A stretch of 64,000 nucleotides of DNA from Ilyomonas sp965214235 (GCA_965214235.1 CBDCBH010000003.1:620001-684000), one strand, 5' to 3'. Counted from the stretch's first letter, positions 45,980 through 55,103 are shown. A program made the numbers and translations. Notes: generated by a model from the sequence alone, not told the origin.

Positions 45980-47179
45980 ATGCCGGCAGCTTCCTTACCG
46001 ACTAACGAACAAAGCAGACTTCATAATCTTTACAGTTATGAGCTGCTGGATACACTGCCTGAACAGGATTACGACAACATTACCAAGCTGGCTTCTTTTA
46101 TTTGCAATACACCTGTTTCGTTAATTACATTGGTTGATAAAGACAGGCAATGGATGAAATCTACATATGGAGTTACTTTAGAGCAAACCCTTCGCGAACA
46201 TGCGTTTTGTACACATGCTATTTTGAAGCCTAATGAAATAATGATTGTGTCTGATGCTGTAAAAGATGAACGGTTTTCAGATAATCCTTTGGTAACTGGC
46301 GATCCTCATGTAATGTTTTATGCGGGCGTGCCTTTACTTACTGAAGAGGGCTATGCAATTGGCAGTTTATGCGTACTGGATAGCAAGCCGGGAAACATAA
46401 ATGAAAGCCAGCGTGAAGCTTTGAAAATACTGGCAAACCAAACCATGCGGCTGATGCAGCTGCACAAAAAAACAAAAGAGCTTGTGCATAGCCGACAATT
46501 GATGCAGGAAATAAACGCAGAGCTTGAAAACTTTGCGCAAACCGCTGCAGAAAACTTAAAACAACCCTGCGATAACGCTATTGAATTTACCGAACTGATT
46601 GCTAATAAATTTTCGGACACATTGGATGTAGATGGAAAGCAAATTTTATCTCTTATTAAATATTCATGTGAAAGTATAAAAGCTACGGTTGATGAAACTT
46701 TGGAAAGAGCCAATCGGTTAAGCTTTTTGCAAGAGACTAAATCTATGTTCACGCTCACCAGTCTTATGCAGGATCTTAAACAAATGCTGCCTTCATCAGA
46801 AGGTAACATTGCCATTGGCAATCATCCCGACAACGATTCGATTTATTTTTTTAAAAACTTATTGCTGCAAACACTTAACAACATTATCACCGCTTCAACA
46901 ACATTCAACAATAAACAAAACCAGTTTATCGAAATTTCATTTCAACAAAATAAACAGGCGTATGTTTTTACTATTGCTGATAACGGACAAGGCATTCCTG
47001 TTGTTTCGCGCGGCGGCGAGTTTGTGTTACTTCAGGTAAACGGTGCTAACAATGAAGACAACCATTATGTAAGGCATTTAACTTCTGCAAAACAGATTAT
47101 CACTTCTTTATCAGGCTCGCTCGATATGAGTTTTGAAGAAAACACCGGAACAATTTTTATCATCAGCGTTCCTAAATAA
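45980..47179 (+). CDS. GAF-domain protein with degenerate histidine-kinase module
   Basis: 399 residues. GAF domain about residues 20-160 (VSLITLVDKDRQWMKS), then a HisKA-like coiled coil and an ATPase-like domain. Where kinases of this group read FAYVASHDLKEPL, this protein has FAQTAAENLKQPC, so the phosphoacceptor His is Glu191 and the next Asp is Asn192. The ATPase keeps LLLQTLNNI and ADNGQGI but lacks a GLGL box. A pseudokinase that binds other proteins is the likeliest reading. Adjacent to feoB but 91 bp away. Confidence 0.8.
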   Translation: MPAASLPTNEQSRLHNLYSYELLDTLPEQDYDNITKLASFICNTPVSLITLVDKDRQWMKSTYGVTLEQTLREHAFCTHAILKPNEIMIVSDAVKDERFSDNPLVTGDPHVMFYAGVPLLTEEGYAIGSLCVLDSKPGNINESQREALKILANQTMRLMQLHKKTKELVHSRQLMQEINAELENFAQTAAENLKQPCDNAIEFTELIANKFSDTLDVDGKQILSLIKYSCESIKATVDETLERANRLSFLQETKSMFTLTSLMQDLKQMLPSSEGNIAIGNHPDNDSIYFFKNLLLQTLNNIITASTTFNNKQNQFIEISFQQNKQAYVFTIADNGQGIPVVSRGGEFVLLQVNGANNEDNHYVRHLTSAKQIITSLSGSLDMSFEENTGTIFIISVPK

Positions 47180-47195
47180 ATTCTCTTTTTATTTT

Positions 47196-48353
47196 TTATA
47201 AAGATTGTGCGGAAGAATACAATTCTGTTGTTTTTTCTTCATACAAATTTTGTATGCGACTGAAAACAGAATGATTAGCGGAGGAAGAAAGCTTGTTGCC
47301 GCTTACCTGGGAGCGGGCTGCCAGTAAAAAACTAACTACAAACAACAATAAACAAATTATCCATAAAGTTGCTGCTACCGGGTTTATTAAAACGTTTACC
47401 AGCAAACAAAAAACAGCCGATAATAGTGTGGTAAACAAAGGGAGTTGTAACCGCATTAACCCTGATAAAAAATAATTGCTGTTAAAACAAACAAAGCCTT
47501 TGCAAAGCAGTTGTAAACTGTTCATAAATTGTTTATACCAAATGCTGACGCCATGCGAATGAATTTTTTTTAACTGTTGAAAATCGAATGTATTTTCTTC
47601 AATAACAATGGCTTTTTTTGCAAAAGCAACTTGATAACCAATACTTACTATTTTTTGCTGTAATGCGGTTGAAACACCCGCGCTTATTGCGTTTGGTAGT
47701 TGCAGGTATTTTTTATAAAAAGAAATAGTAAATGCCATTCCGCAGTTGGTTAGCGTTGCCGAAGAACCCAAGGCAAACAATACATCGCCACTAAAAAACC
47801 GATTGTAAATATTGCGAATAGTATAAATTACATCAGCCAATTTTTTATTGTTTTTACTTACGCACGCGCCTTGCACTGCTTGAAAACCCTGGTTAAAACA
47901 AACGTTCAATCCGTTTAAAAAATCAGCATCGGTACTGCTGTTTCCACGAAGCAAAACTATATGCGTATGTGGGCGTTTAAAATTCTCAATTACATATCTA
48001 TGCAAGCGAAATGAATCAGCAAGTTGGTTGGTTGATTGAAGCAAAACAATCCTTGCATCATCACTATAAAAAAGAGGATCGCTACTTTTGTTTATTACAA
48101 CATAAACAAGATAATTGGTATAATGCAGTTGCAGCAGAGACTGAGCAACTGCATTTATATTTTGAACCGGATTGGTAACGTGAACAATAATGGCATAATC
48201 TTTTTCTTCAAACAATTCTTCACTTACCGAAGTTTGTTTTTGCAGTGTTTTTTTTAAATAATAAATAAGATGTAAAACCACCGGCAGCAGCAGGCAGCAA
48301 GCGATGATTGCCTGCACTACCTGCCAGGCAAAATGAATAACAAACGAAAACAT
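47196..48353 (-). CDS. Glycosyltransferase family 2-like membrane protein
   Basis: 385 residues. First helix at the N-terminus, a GT-A-like domain with VVINKSSDPLFY and LLRGNSSTDADFLNGL (a weak DxD), then C-terminal hydrophobic segments (about residues 308-350). Topology is that of membrane-bound family 2 transferases that build surface polysaccharide. The usual QxxRW motif is not evident, so activity is uncertain. Single gene, convergent with the GAF protein gene. Confidence 0.6.
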   Translation of the reverse strand: MFSFVIHFAWQVVQAIIACCLLLPVVLHLIYYLKKTLQKQTSVSEELFEEKDYAIIVHVTNPVQNINAVAQSLLQLHYTNYLVYVVINKSSDPLFYSDDARIVLLQSTNQLADSFRLHRYVIENFKRPHTHIVLLRGNSSTDADFLNGLNVCFNQGFQAVQGACVSKNNKKLADVIYTIRNIYNRFFSGDVLFALGSSATLTNCGMAFTISFYKKYLQLPNAISAGVSTALQQKIVSIGYQVAFAKKAIVIEENTFDFQQLKKIHSHGVSIWYKQFMNSLQLLCKGFVCFNSNYFLSGLMRLQLPLFTTLLSAVFCLLVNVLINPVAATLWIICLLLFVVSFLLAARSQVSGNKLSSSANHSVFSRIQNLYEEKTTELYSSAQSL

Positions 48354-48410
48354 GATATTGGATTTTAAAACGTGATGGAACCCTTTGTGATATGGAATTG
48401 AATAAGTTTA

Positions 48411-48620
48411 TTATGTTGACCGGAATAAATGAAAATAATACTTTACAGTAGCGAAAACAAAGCGGGTACCTACGTGCATTACAATATAAAAAAGCAATAG
48501 TATGGCTGTAAGCCGGTTAACTATATTCATGATAATGGATTTACAAATTAATAGCGTAAAAATAAATTGAACTATTAAAACAAAGGGTTTAAAATCTTTT
48601 AATTCACCTGAACATTCCAT
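48411..48620 (-). CDS. Possible small membrane protein
   Basis: Up to 69 residues, or 39 from an ATG at 48530 (MNIVNRLTAILLLFYIVMHV). Two hydrophobic segments, no motif. Position between the methyltransferase and glycosyltransferase genes, on the same strand. Coding status uncertain. Confidence 0.3.
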   Translation of the reverse strand: MECSGELKDFKPFVLIVQFIFTLLICKSIIMNIVNRLTAILLLFYIVMHVGTRFVFATVKYYFHLFRST

Positions 48621-48649
48621 TAATTTTTTGTAGTGAATATAATGTTGAA

Positions 48650-49447
48650 TTAATCAACCGAAGCAGAAGGAACGCCGAACAAATAAGTAATGCGAATGCC
48701 AATTCGGTTTGTTACAATACCTGCCTGCCATTTGTAAACATGCAGGTTGTTTTTTGTTTGATGAGCCAGCTGCAGCAACTCATCCGGCTTGTACAAACGC
48801 AGTACCGATGCAATGCCATCCCAAATGGTACATAAGGGAACAACAGGCAGCAAATAGGTAAACAACAATCGTTGTAAGGAGAATGGTTTTATAAAAGGTG
48901 TGAATAAAAGAAAGGCAACCGGGTGAAAAATCAGAATTAAAACAATAAAAAACACGCTTCGGTTGCCACCATCAAATATGGCAATGCCTTCGCCTGCATC
49001 CATTGCATTTTGCAATACTTGTTTGGCTGCCGCTTCATCAAAATGATGAAAGCCTGAAAATATAGTGCGAAAGCCCTGCAAGCCAGGCGGTACGCAGGTT
49101 GCGTCAACCGGTTGCATATAAAAAATAATGCTGCCATTGGTTTGTTTTTGCAGCAGTTTGTAAGCTTGCATATTGGGAAATAAATCCGTCAATACAAAAG
49201 AAATGGTTTTGCCGGTTGCTTTTTTAATGTTGTGTTGAATGCTTTTAACAGCGCCGCCGGCACCAGAACAAAGATCCAGGATTACATCATTTTTTGTTTG
49301 CTGCAAACCATCTATCAAAACAGAAGTAATGGGTTGATACAAATTTCCCGTTTGCAAAACAAAGCGCAAAAAATCCATCATATATTGTCTCAGAAATGAA
49401 GGAAACCAGGGTTGATCTTCCCATTCAAAAGCATGTCTTCTTCTCAT
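48650..49447 (-). CDS. Class I SAM-dependent methyltransferase-like protein
   Basis: 265 residues. SAM-binding motif I VILDLCSGAGGAVKS near residue 55, then an acidic/aromatic loop and a hydrophobic insertion (VFFIVLILIFHPVAFLLF, around residues 167-184) that looks membrane-associated. Substrate unknown. The insertion is unusual for a cytosolic methyltransferase. Confidence 0.7.
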   Translation of the reverse strand: MRRRHAFEWEDQPWFPSFLRQYMMDFLRFVLQTGNLYQPITSVLIDGLQQTKNDVILDLCSGAGGAVKSIQHNIKKATGKTISFVLTDLFPNMQAYKLLQKQTNGSIIFYMQPVDATCVPPGLQGFRTIFSGFHHFDEAAAKQVLQNAMDAGEGIAIFDGGNRSVFFIVLILIFHPVAFLLFTPFIKPFSLQRLLFTYLLPVVPLCTIWDGIASVLRLYKPDELLQLAHQTKNNLHVYKWQAGIVTNRIGIRITYLFGVPSASVD

Positions 49448-49717
49448 ATTTTTATAACTTTAAAAAAGAGTATTGACTAATCATTTCATCTTCATTGGGA
49501 TAGTTACTCTGCCCATCCGGTAACAAAAAAGCAACAACTAAAAATTTTTTATGAAGCAGGCGTACAAAGCAGATGGCAATCTACAAATTTTATAAATTGA
49601 TTACCGTAAGTATAGAATACACAACAATGTTTTGGTGTACGAAAAGAAAAAATACAGATTGTGTTACCATTGTTTGTAGTCATGGCTCAGCACCGTTGTA
49701 TTAGGTTGTGTTGACAT

Positions 49718-50143
49718 CTATAGATTTAGGTTGATAAAAGTGGCAGCCAGCAAAGAAAGTGAGAGGAAGGAAAGAGTCGTTTTTTCATAGCGTGTAGCGA
49801 TTTTACGATACTGTTTGAGTTTGTTAATTGTCCGTTCAATGACGTTTCTTTGTTTATAAGCGATGTAGTCCATATCTCTTTGCTGTAACCGGCTTCTCTT
49901 TGGTGGTATGACAGCCTCAATGCCTTCACTGTCCAGATAATGCAGAAGCCAGTCTGCATCGTATGCTTTGTCGGCTATTACTCTTTCCGGCTTCATTGCC
50001 CCCATCAGATCCAAAGACGCTTTTACATCTGCCCTTTGTCCGCCTGTTAGTACCATCGCTTTAATTCTTCCCTTCTCATCTGTGCTTAAGTGAATCTTTG
50101 TTGTCAGTCCACCTCTCGACCTGCCAATTGCCTGATCATCCAC
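49718..50143 (-). CDS. IS5-family transposase, catalytic part (second frame)
   Basis: About 141 residues of the DDE domain: DDQAIGRSRGGLTTKIH, second Asp in VIADKAYDAD and Glu in RNVIERTINKLKQYR. There is no ATG; the frame begins with GTG but continues upstream as NKETGKVDD to the shift site. It is translated by frameshift from the first part at 50157-50483, 14 bases upstream. Confidence 0.8.
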   Translation of the reverse strand: MDDQAIGRSRGGLTTKIHLSTDEKGRIKAMVLTGGQRADVKASLDLMGAMKPERVIADKAYDADWLLHYLDSEGIEAVIPPKRSRLQQRDMDYIAYKQRNVIERTINKLKQYRKIATRYEKTTLSFLSLSLLAATFINLNL

Positions 50144-50156
50144 TTTGCCTGTTTCC

Positions 50157-50483
50157 TTATTTTTTTAAAGCACCGGCTGCATGCTGGTGTACTCTAACAG
50201 CGGTTGAGTCAATGAGCAGCGTTTTGACATCTTTGTCTGCCAAGTCTTTGAATATCTTTTGCCATATACCTGCCTTAGCCCATCTTCTGAAACGCACATA
50301 AACCGTGTTCCAGTTGCCGAACCGCTCCGGCAGGTCCCGCCAGGGAATGCCGCATTTGGCTACATACATGACTGCATTAATAAACAAACGGTTATCAGTC
50401 ATTCTGCCCTGATAACCGGGCTGGCAAGGCAGCTTCTCTTTAATCGCTTCCCATTGCTCTTCACTTATCTCATAACGTCTCAT
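50157..50483 (-). CDS. IS5-family transposase, N-terminal part (first frame)
   Basis: 108 residues, DUF4096 type, starting MRRYEISEEQWEAIKEKLP and holding the first catalytic Asp in LLIDSTAVRVH. It ends GALKK at TAA directly after seven A residues (50160-50166 on the complement). A one-base skip there joins it to the catalytic part. The frame offset is +1 (or -2), so slippage on the A run is likely. Confidence 0.8.
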   Translation of the reverse strand: MRRYEISEEQWEAIKEKLPCQPGYQGRMTDNRLFINAVMYVAKCGIPWRDLPERFGNWNTVYVRFRRWAKAGIWQKIFKDLADKDVKTLLIDSTAVRVHQHAAGALKK

Positions 50484-50663
50484 CCGCTCGTTTCTTTCTC
50501 CTCCTAAACAACTGTACCAATTCTATCATTACCTTCAGATGTCAACACGCTCTAGCATCTTTACAACAAGTTGTATTTCTGTAGCGGAACGTAAATACCT
50601 TATAAATAATGGAAGATGTATGCCGATACTTTTTGAACCAGCGTTGACCCAAGCATTTCAATT

Positions 50664-50694
50664 TTGCCGAAACCAATTTTCATTTTATATTTGC
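50664..50694 (+). promoter_or_regulatory. Bacteroidota-type promoter of tRNA-Arg
   Basis: TTTTG at 50663-50667 as the -33 element and TATATTTG at 50687-50694 as the -7 element, spaced 19 bp between TTG and TA, matching the TTG-N19-TAnnTTTG consensus. The tRNA starts 17 bp further on. Confidence 0.75.
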
Positions 50695-50710
50695 CGCCCC
50701 GAAAACAAAC

Positions 50711-50784
50711 GGCTGCGTAGCTCAATTGAATAGAGCATCTGACTACGGATCAGAAGGTTTCAGGTTTGAATCCTGACGCGGTCA
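50711..50784 (+). tRNA. tRNA-Arg (anticodon ACG)
   Basis: All four arms fold: acceptor GGCTGCG with CGCGGTC (two G-U pairs), D stem GCTC/GAGC, anticodon stem TCTGA/TCAGA around loop CTACGGA (anticodon ACG), and T stem TCAGG/CCTGA with loop TTTGAAT. Discriminator A at 50784; CCA is not encoded. tRNA genes of this kind are frequent integration sites, and the decayed accessory region begins just beyond it, but I found no repeat of its 3' end. Confidence 0.93.
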
Positions 50785-51265
50785 CGAAAGCCGCCTGTTA
50801 AAACCAGCAAAAAATTAATTTTTGCTGGTTTTATTGTTTATAACAATATCTAATATCAACGAATATTATCAACATTCTGTTGAACAAACCGGTGAACAAA
50901 ATCAGCCACTTTTTTTCAGCCGTATGTGAAAATGGTTCTCATTTGATGGCATTCCGAACATCTGCTTGCCCTTCCTCATTGTTTTCATTTCAAAATTATT
51001 TCTGTGAAAGAACTATTACAACACAAAGGTGTAATCTTTACTTGCTTTAGTTGTTACAATCGCAGGAAAATGCTATATCCTTTACTTGTTTCTGTAAAGG
51101 AAATGCGGATTAATTTAAGTATTGCGGAGGAGATTTTTTCTTGAACAACAAGTAAACCTAAATAAGATAAATAGCTGTTGGGCTAAAAGCAAAAATGCTG
51201 CTGTTAAGGTTATACTTGTTTACAATTCCCTTTATTATTTATTGATTTTTTTAAAGATTAATTTA
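50785..51265. other. Intergenic region between tRNA-Arg and the cupin gene
   Basis: 481 bp with the tRNA terminator and an 8-bp stem TCCTTTAC/GTAAAGGA (51078-51101) that may be a regulator site. No gene-like open frame that I trust. Confidence 0.6.
50801..50831 (+). terminator. Terminator of tRNA-Arg
   Basis: Arms AAACCAGCAAAAA and TTTTTGCTGGTTT with a 5-nt loop, 16 bp after the tRNA. The following TTATTGTTT is T-rich. Confidence 0.75.
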
Positions 51266-51619
51266 TTAGTCTTCATAGCCGCTTTTAATAACTGTAGAAA
51301 TCATCTTAAATTGAATGCTGGCGTTGAAGCAATGCTTAGCGTGTGCAGGAATAATAATTCCCTCACCTAATTTTAATTTATAAGTTTTATCATCAATACT
51401 AAGCTCAGCAGCGCCATCTATAATCTGGATATAATTATCAAAAGGTGATGTTTTCTCTGCCAGTTCTTCGCCGGCATCAAACGAAGAAACTGTTACGTTA
51501 CCTGTTATCTTCCTGATGATTGTCTTACTCAAAACAGCGTTGGACATATATTCAATGATCTCAACAATGATACAAGCCTTGGATTTTTCTAATTCTGCAA
51601 ATACAGGATTATATTTCAT
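51266..51619 (-). CDS. Cupin-domain protein
   Basis: 117 residues forming a single small beta-barrel: cupin motif 1 around GEELAEKTSPFDNYIQIIDG, motif 2 around GEGIIIPAHAKHCFNA. The metal-binding His set is incomplete (first motif lacks the HxH pair), so it may bind a small molecule without metal. It lies 168 bp downstream of the AraC-type regulator gene on the same strand. Confidence 0.82.
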   Translation of the reverse strand: MKYNPVFAELEKSKACIIVEIIEYMSNAVLSKTIIRKITGNVTVSSFDAGEELAEKTSPFDNYIQIIDGAAELSIDDKTYKLKLGEGIIIPAHAKHCFNASIQFKMISTVIKSGYED

Positions 51620-51787
51620 TGCATTTATTAATCATTGTTTGTTTTCTTACAGCGTAATGGCAGGAATGCTTACTAAAAAACATTCTTGCTTTTTGGAAGC
51701 ATTATGAAGTAAGAAAAAATGATGTTACAAAGTTGAACCCACATAAATTTTAAAGCATTACACATTTACGGGTAAGGCTTACATATA

Positions 51788-52327
51788 TCACAGATTTTCA
51801 AGATTGCTTTGGCGTTTTTGCCTTAGCTTTTTGAAGAAGGAAGGGGAAAGCCCGGTAATTTTTTTAAACTGGTTAGATAAATGAGCAACACTGCTGTAAT
51901 GAAGTTTATAAGAAATTTGGGTTAGGTTCAGCTCGTCGTAAAGTAATAATTCTTTTACCTTTTCTATTTTATGAATGATGATAAAATGCTGTATTGTAAT
52001 GCCTTTCACTTCTGAAAAAATATTAGATAAATAGGTATAATCCAACTTTAATTTTTCACTGATATAATCAGAGTAATTCACTTCCGGCAATTCATCCGAA
52101 TAATGAATCATCTCTATAATTACACTTTTTATTTTCTCAATTAAAATACTTTTCTTATCATCCAGTAATTCAAGCCCCGATTTTAAAAGGCATTGTTTCA
52201 GATTATCGCGTTCATCGTTTGTTATGTCTTCCTGCAGCTCAACTACTCCTAAGTCAACAGCTGCGTAATGCAGACCAAGTTTTTTCAACTCTTCTGTTAC
52301 CAACATTTTGCAACGGAGGCTTACCAT
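51788..52327 (-). CDS. AraC-family regulator, short form
   Basis: 179 residues. No cupin sensor; the N-terminal half is helical, and the C-terminal double helix-turn-helix starts near residue 95 (LDYTYLSNIFSEVKGITIQH, LTQISYKLHYSSVAHLSNQF) and ends KKITGLSPSFFKKLR. Short AraC proteins like this accompany stress genes in Bacteroidota. It probably regulates the cupin gene downstream. An ATG at residue 8 is an alternative start. Confidence 0.85.
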   Translation of the reverse strand: MVSLRCKMLVTEELKKLGLHYAAVDLGVVELQEDITNDERDNLKQCLLKSGLELLDDKKSILIEKIKSVIIEMIHYSDELPEVNYSDYISEKLKLDYTYLSNIFSEVKGITIQHFIIIHKIEKVKELLLYDELNLTQISYKLHYSSVAHLSNQFKKITGLSPSFFKKLRQKRQSNLENL

Positions 52328-53126
52328 GTATTTAATATAAATTTTCAGATTTGATTTGTTGCTGTACTAAGGGAAGGTATATTTAATAAACTTCTTACTT
52401 ATCTTTTAATATGTTAAATCAGGTATCTTTCTTCCTAAAGAAAGTTTTAGAATCACTGTGATTTTTTAAACTTTATTACGAATAATAGTATAAGGAATGT
52501 TACTCAAACTGAAATAAAAACACCGGCTGATCAGGTCGAATTTTTGAAGCTGATTCAAAACAATAAAGCCATAGTTTTTAAGATTTATAATTCTTATTGT
52601 CATCATAGATTGAGAGGGAAGATTTGGTTCAGGAAATCCGGAACTTGTGTGATAATGAAGTAGTTACCTGCAAGCTGTTGACAAGTTAAACAAGCTGGTT
52701 TGTTTTTACTCGCTTTTTCAGGTTGACAAGGCTTGTAAGCCTTGTTTGTTTTTACTTCATTTTCAAGTTAACAAGTGCTGAGTAGGAACGTTTGTTTTTA
52801 CTTCATTTTCAGGTTAACAAGTGCTGAGTAGCAACGTTTGTTTTTGCAGTAAACCGCTGGCATCATTAAAAAAAACGGTTATTATTCGGTAACACAAGCT
52901 ATCACCTTTATTAAGGGGATAGATAAGTTTAAAGGGCGATAAACAAATACTTACCAATAAAAATAGAAACGCAACGAGCCGATAAAATGACCGGCAAACA
53001 ACAATATGCATCTATAAAAAACTATTTTCGAAGCAATTATAAAGCTTTTAAAAAAATAAATAAAGGAGTTGTTTCTTTCTGTTACATTCTGGGTTATTGT
53101 TTGCATAAGCAACAATAAAAGAGCTT
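52328..53126. other. Intergenic region with 45-bp tandem repeats
   Basis: 799 bp without a trusted gene. Its main feature is four tandem copies of a 45-46-bp unit (52677-52852). A 65-codon minus-strand frame at 52814-53011 runs into the repeat and looks accidental. Confidence 0.6.
52677..52852. repeat. Tandem repeat, about 45-bp unit, four copies
   Basis: Copies begin at 52677, 52722, 52767 and 52813. Each starts GTTGACAAG or GTTAACAAG, has a variable middle and a conserved end near TTTGTTTTTACTTCATTTTC. Copies three and four are almost identical; the first two are diverged. It may have arisen by slippage or serve as a regulator or nucleoid protein platform. Confidence 0.75.
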
Positions 53127-53546
53127 ATGATATTTTTACAATTGAATGAACAAATAACCTGGCTTTTTATTCTGGCTTTGCCTGTTGCGTGCATTGCATG
53201 GACAGTAACTCATGAAGAAATATTTAAAGAACCCAGGGATTTTTGTGTGCAAAAATCGAAAGCTGGTAAAACCTTACTGCAACGCAAATTGTTTTACCTG
53301 TTTACCTGCGAATACTGTTTCAGCCATTACGTTGCGCTCCTCTTTTTAATCATTACCAAATATCATTTGTTGTTTACCAACTGGCGTGGTTACTTAATTG
53401 CAGGGTTTGCACTGGTATGGATTACCAACATTTACATGAGCCTGTTTGGTTTAATAAGAGTAGGCATGAAGAAGGAAAAAATAGATGCAGATATAGAAGA
53501 ACACAAGTTAAAAGAAGCAAAAAAGAAAACCGTGATTGAAATATAA
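53127..53546 (+). CDS. Small membrane protein with CxxCxxH motif (DUF1360-like)
   Basis: 139 residues with about three hydrophobic helices (about 12-28, 62-77 and 88-105) and a Lys/Glu-rich cytoplasmic tail. The motif CEYCFSHYVALLF resembles the TCPYCLSHW motif of DUF1360 proteins from phages and bacteria. Function unknown; the Cys pair could bind metal. It opens the plus-strand part of the accessory region. Confidence 0.6.
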   Translation: MIFLQLNEQITWLFILALPVACIAWTVTHEEIFKEPRDFCVQKSKAGKTLLQRKLFYLFTCEYCFSHYVALLFLIITKYHLLFTNWRGYLIAGFALVWITNIYMSLFGLIRVGMKKEKIDADIEEHKLKEAKKKTVIEI

Positions 53547-53708
53547 TTAGAAATGAAACAAATTATTCCGTTAATAAAGCCACGTATTTCTGTTAACGGC
53601 TGGTGTGGGTTAATGTGTTTATCAACCAAAAGAAAGGCTTACTTTGTTAGAAATAGATATGCCGGATAAAAAAGTTAATCACACGTTATTTCAAGCCTGA
53701 ATAATAAC

Positions 53709-54470
53709 ATGAAAAAATTGATTGTCTTCGACCTCGATGGCACTTTAGCCGAAAGCAAAGCCGCCCTTGATGATGAAATGTCTGCACTCCTGAGCCGCTT
53801 GCTTACCGTTGCAAAAGTCACCATTATATCAGGTGGCGATTGGCCTCAGTTTCAAAAACAGGTACTGTCGCATTTACCGCAAAAACAAGTGTTGGAAAAT
53901 CTTTCTATTCTGCCTACCTGCGGTACAAAATATTATCAATATCAGTCAGGATGGACGAAATTGTATTCGGAAGATTTTACCGAAGATGAAAAAAATAAAA
54001 TCATTACCAACCTAAATAAAGCGGTGGAAGAATCGGGCTTTAAAGCTGAGTAAACATGGGGTGATTTGATTGAGAACCGGGGCAGCCAGATTACCTTTTC
54101 CGGGTTGGGGCAACAGGCGCCGCTTGACGCCAAGAAAAACTGGGATCCGCATTTTGAAAAACGAAAAATAATAAAAGAAAGCCTGGAGAAAACACTTCCC
54201 GAATTTTCTATAAATATGGGCGGTGCTACTTCTATTGATGTAACAAAACCGGGTATTGATAAAGCTTACGGAATAAAAAAGTTACAACAAACCTTATCCA
54301 TAGCTATTGCAGAAATGATTTTTGTTGGTGATGCGTTGTTTGAAGGCGGCAATGATTATCCCGCAAGAAGTACCGGCGCTGTATGCATACAAGTAAGAGA
54401 CCCTGACGAAACAAAAAGAGTAATTGAAGCCATCATTGCCTGCCTTGAAAATGTGGGAATTGCAAAGTAA
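53709..54470 (+). pseudogene. HAD-IIB hydrolase gene with in-frame TAA
   Basis: 254 codons of one reading frame interrupted by TAA at 54051-54053. The first part has the HAD nucleophile motif VFDLDGTLAES and IISGGD; the part after the stop continues in the same frame as TWGDLIENRGSQITFSGLG and ends with the acidic motif FVGDALFEGGNDYPA. The homology spans the stop without a gap, so the gene was whole until recently. HAD-IIB enzymes include phosphomannomutases and sugar-phosphatases. Read-through is possible but unlikely with TAA. Confidence 0.85.
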
Positions 54471-54494
54471 TAAGGAGCCGATATTATTGTATCT

Positions 54495-54800
54495 TCAAAG
54501 AAGCCATGAAAAATATTTTCGTTTTTTACAAATTATAAATAAAAACAAAGTGCCGATAAAGCCAATATAATCTTCCGGTTTGCTAAGACCGACTTCTTTA
54601 ATTTGTTGGTTGATGCCTGTAACAATGATTTCAAGAAAGCATTGCCAGCGTGAAATGTGAGTACCGGTTTTTAGTTTTCGGGTAACCAATCTTGCCGCTA
54701 TCATTAGCACCAGCATTAAAGCCCAGGTTGTAACGATAGTAAGATTAATGATTATAAAATTGTGTTGCCAAAAAACCGTTTGATCGGGACTAAGCTTCAT
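54495..54800 (-). pseudogene. atpB: N-ATPase subunit a (atpB), 3'-truncated
   Basis: The first 90 or so residues match Fo subunit a of the N-type ATPase (WALMLVLMIAARLVTRKL, ISRWQCFLEIIVTGINQQI, GFIGTLFLFI). The similarity stops at FLFI and is replaced by CKKRKYFSWLL before a stop. The catalytic Arg helix and the rest of the membrane domain are gone, so it cannot work. It lies 19 bp after atpR. Confidence 0.85.
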
Positions 54801-54819
54801 GAGTCGCCGCCTTTTTTAT

Positions 54820-55103
54820 TTACAACTGTTTTGCATCAATGGCTTTGGTAAAATGAATAACAATGAACCTCGCTACGATAAAACCAAACACACAGATCAG
54901 CAGCCGTTGCCAATTTCCGAAGCCAATAAAATAAAATATAACTAACGTAATACCAATGCGAAAAAAGAAACTGATGAAAATCCACAAGCAGGTATTTTGG
55001 AAGTAACCGCTTTGTTTACCGTAAACCAAAGACTACCAAAGAATAAGATTCCCAATGCTGCGCCGCTTGTAAATGCCAATATCATCAAAAAGATTTCACT
55101 CAT
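54820..55103 (-). pseudogene. atpR: N-ATPase subunit AtpR with frameshift
   Basis: Start ATG at 55103 overlaps the atpQ stop by 8 bp (ATGAGTGA), as in intact operons. The first 41 or so residues (MSEIFLMILAFTSGAALGIL, FFGSLWFTVN and on) match AtpR in one frame; the rest (LWIFISFFFRIGITLVIFYF, WQRLLICVFGFIVARFIV) continues in another. The break lies near 54985-54992 and fits loss of one base. Confidence 0.85.

Larger units (their letters stand above)
49704..50552 (-). mobile_element. IS5-family (IS427-like) insertion sequence
   Basis: 849 bp with 16-bp imperfect terminal repeats sharing GTGTTGACATCT, and a TA on each side (49702-49703 and 50553-50554), the target duplication common for this group. 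The transposase is split over two frames joined at an A7 run. It appears complete apart from the frameshift, which many such elements use on purpose. Confidence 0.85.

Noticed and set aside
52814..53011. 65-codon minus-strand frame with hydrophobic start
   Set aside because: Extends into the 45-bp tandem repeat, has no homology I recognise and no partner gene.
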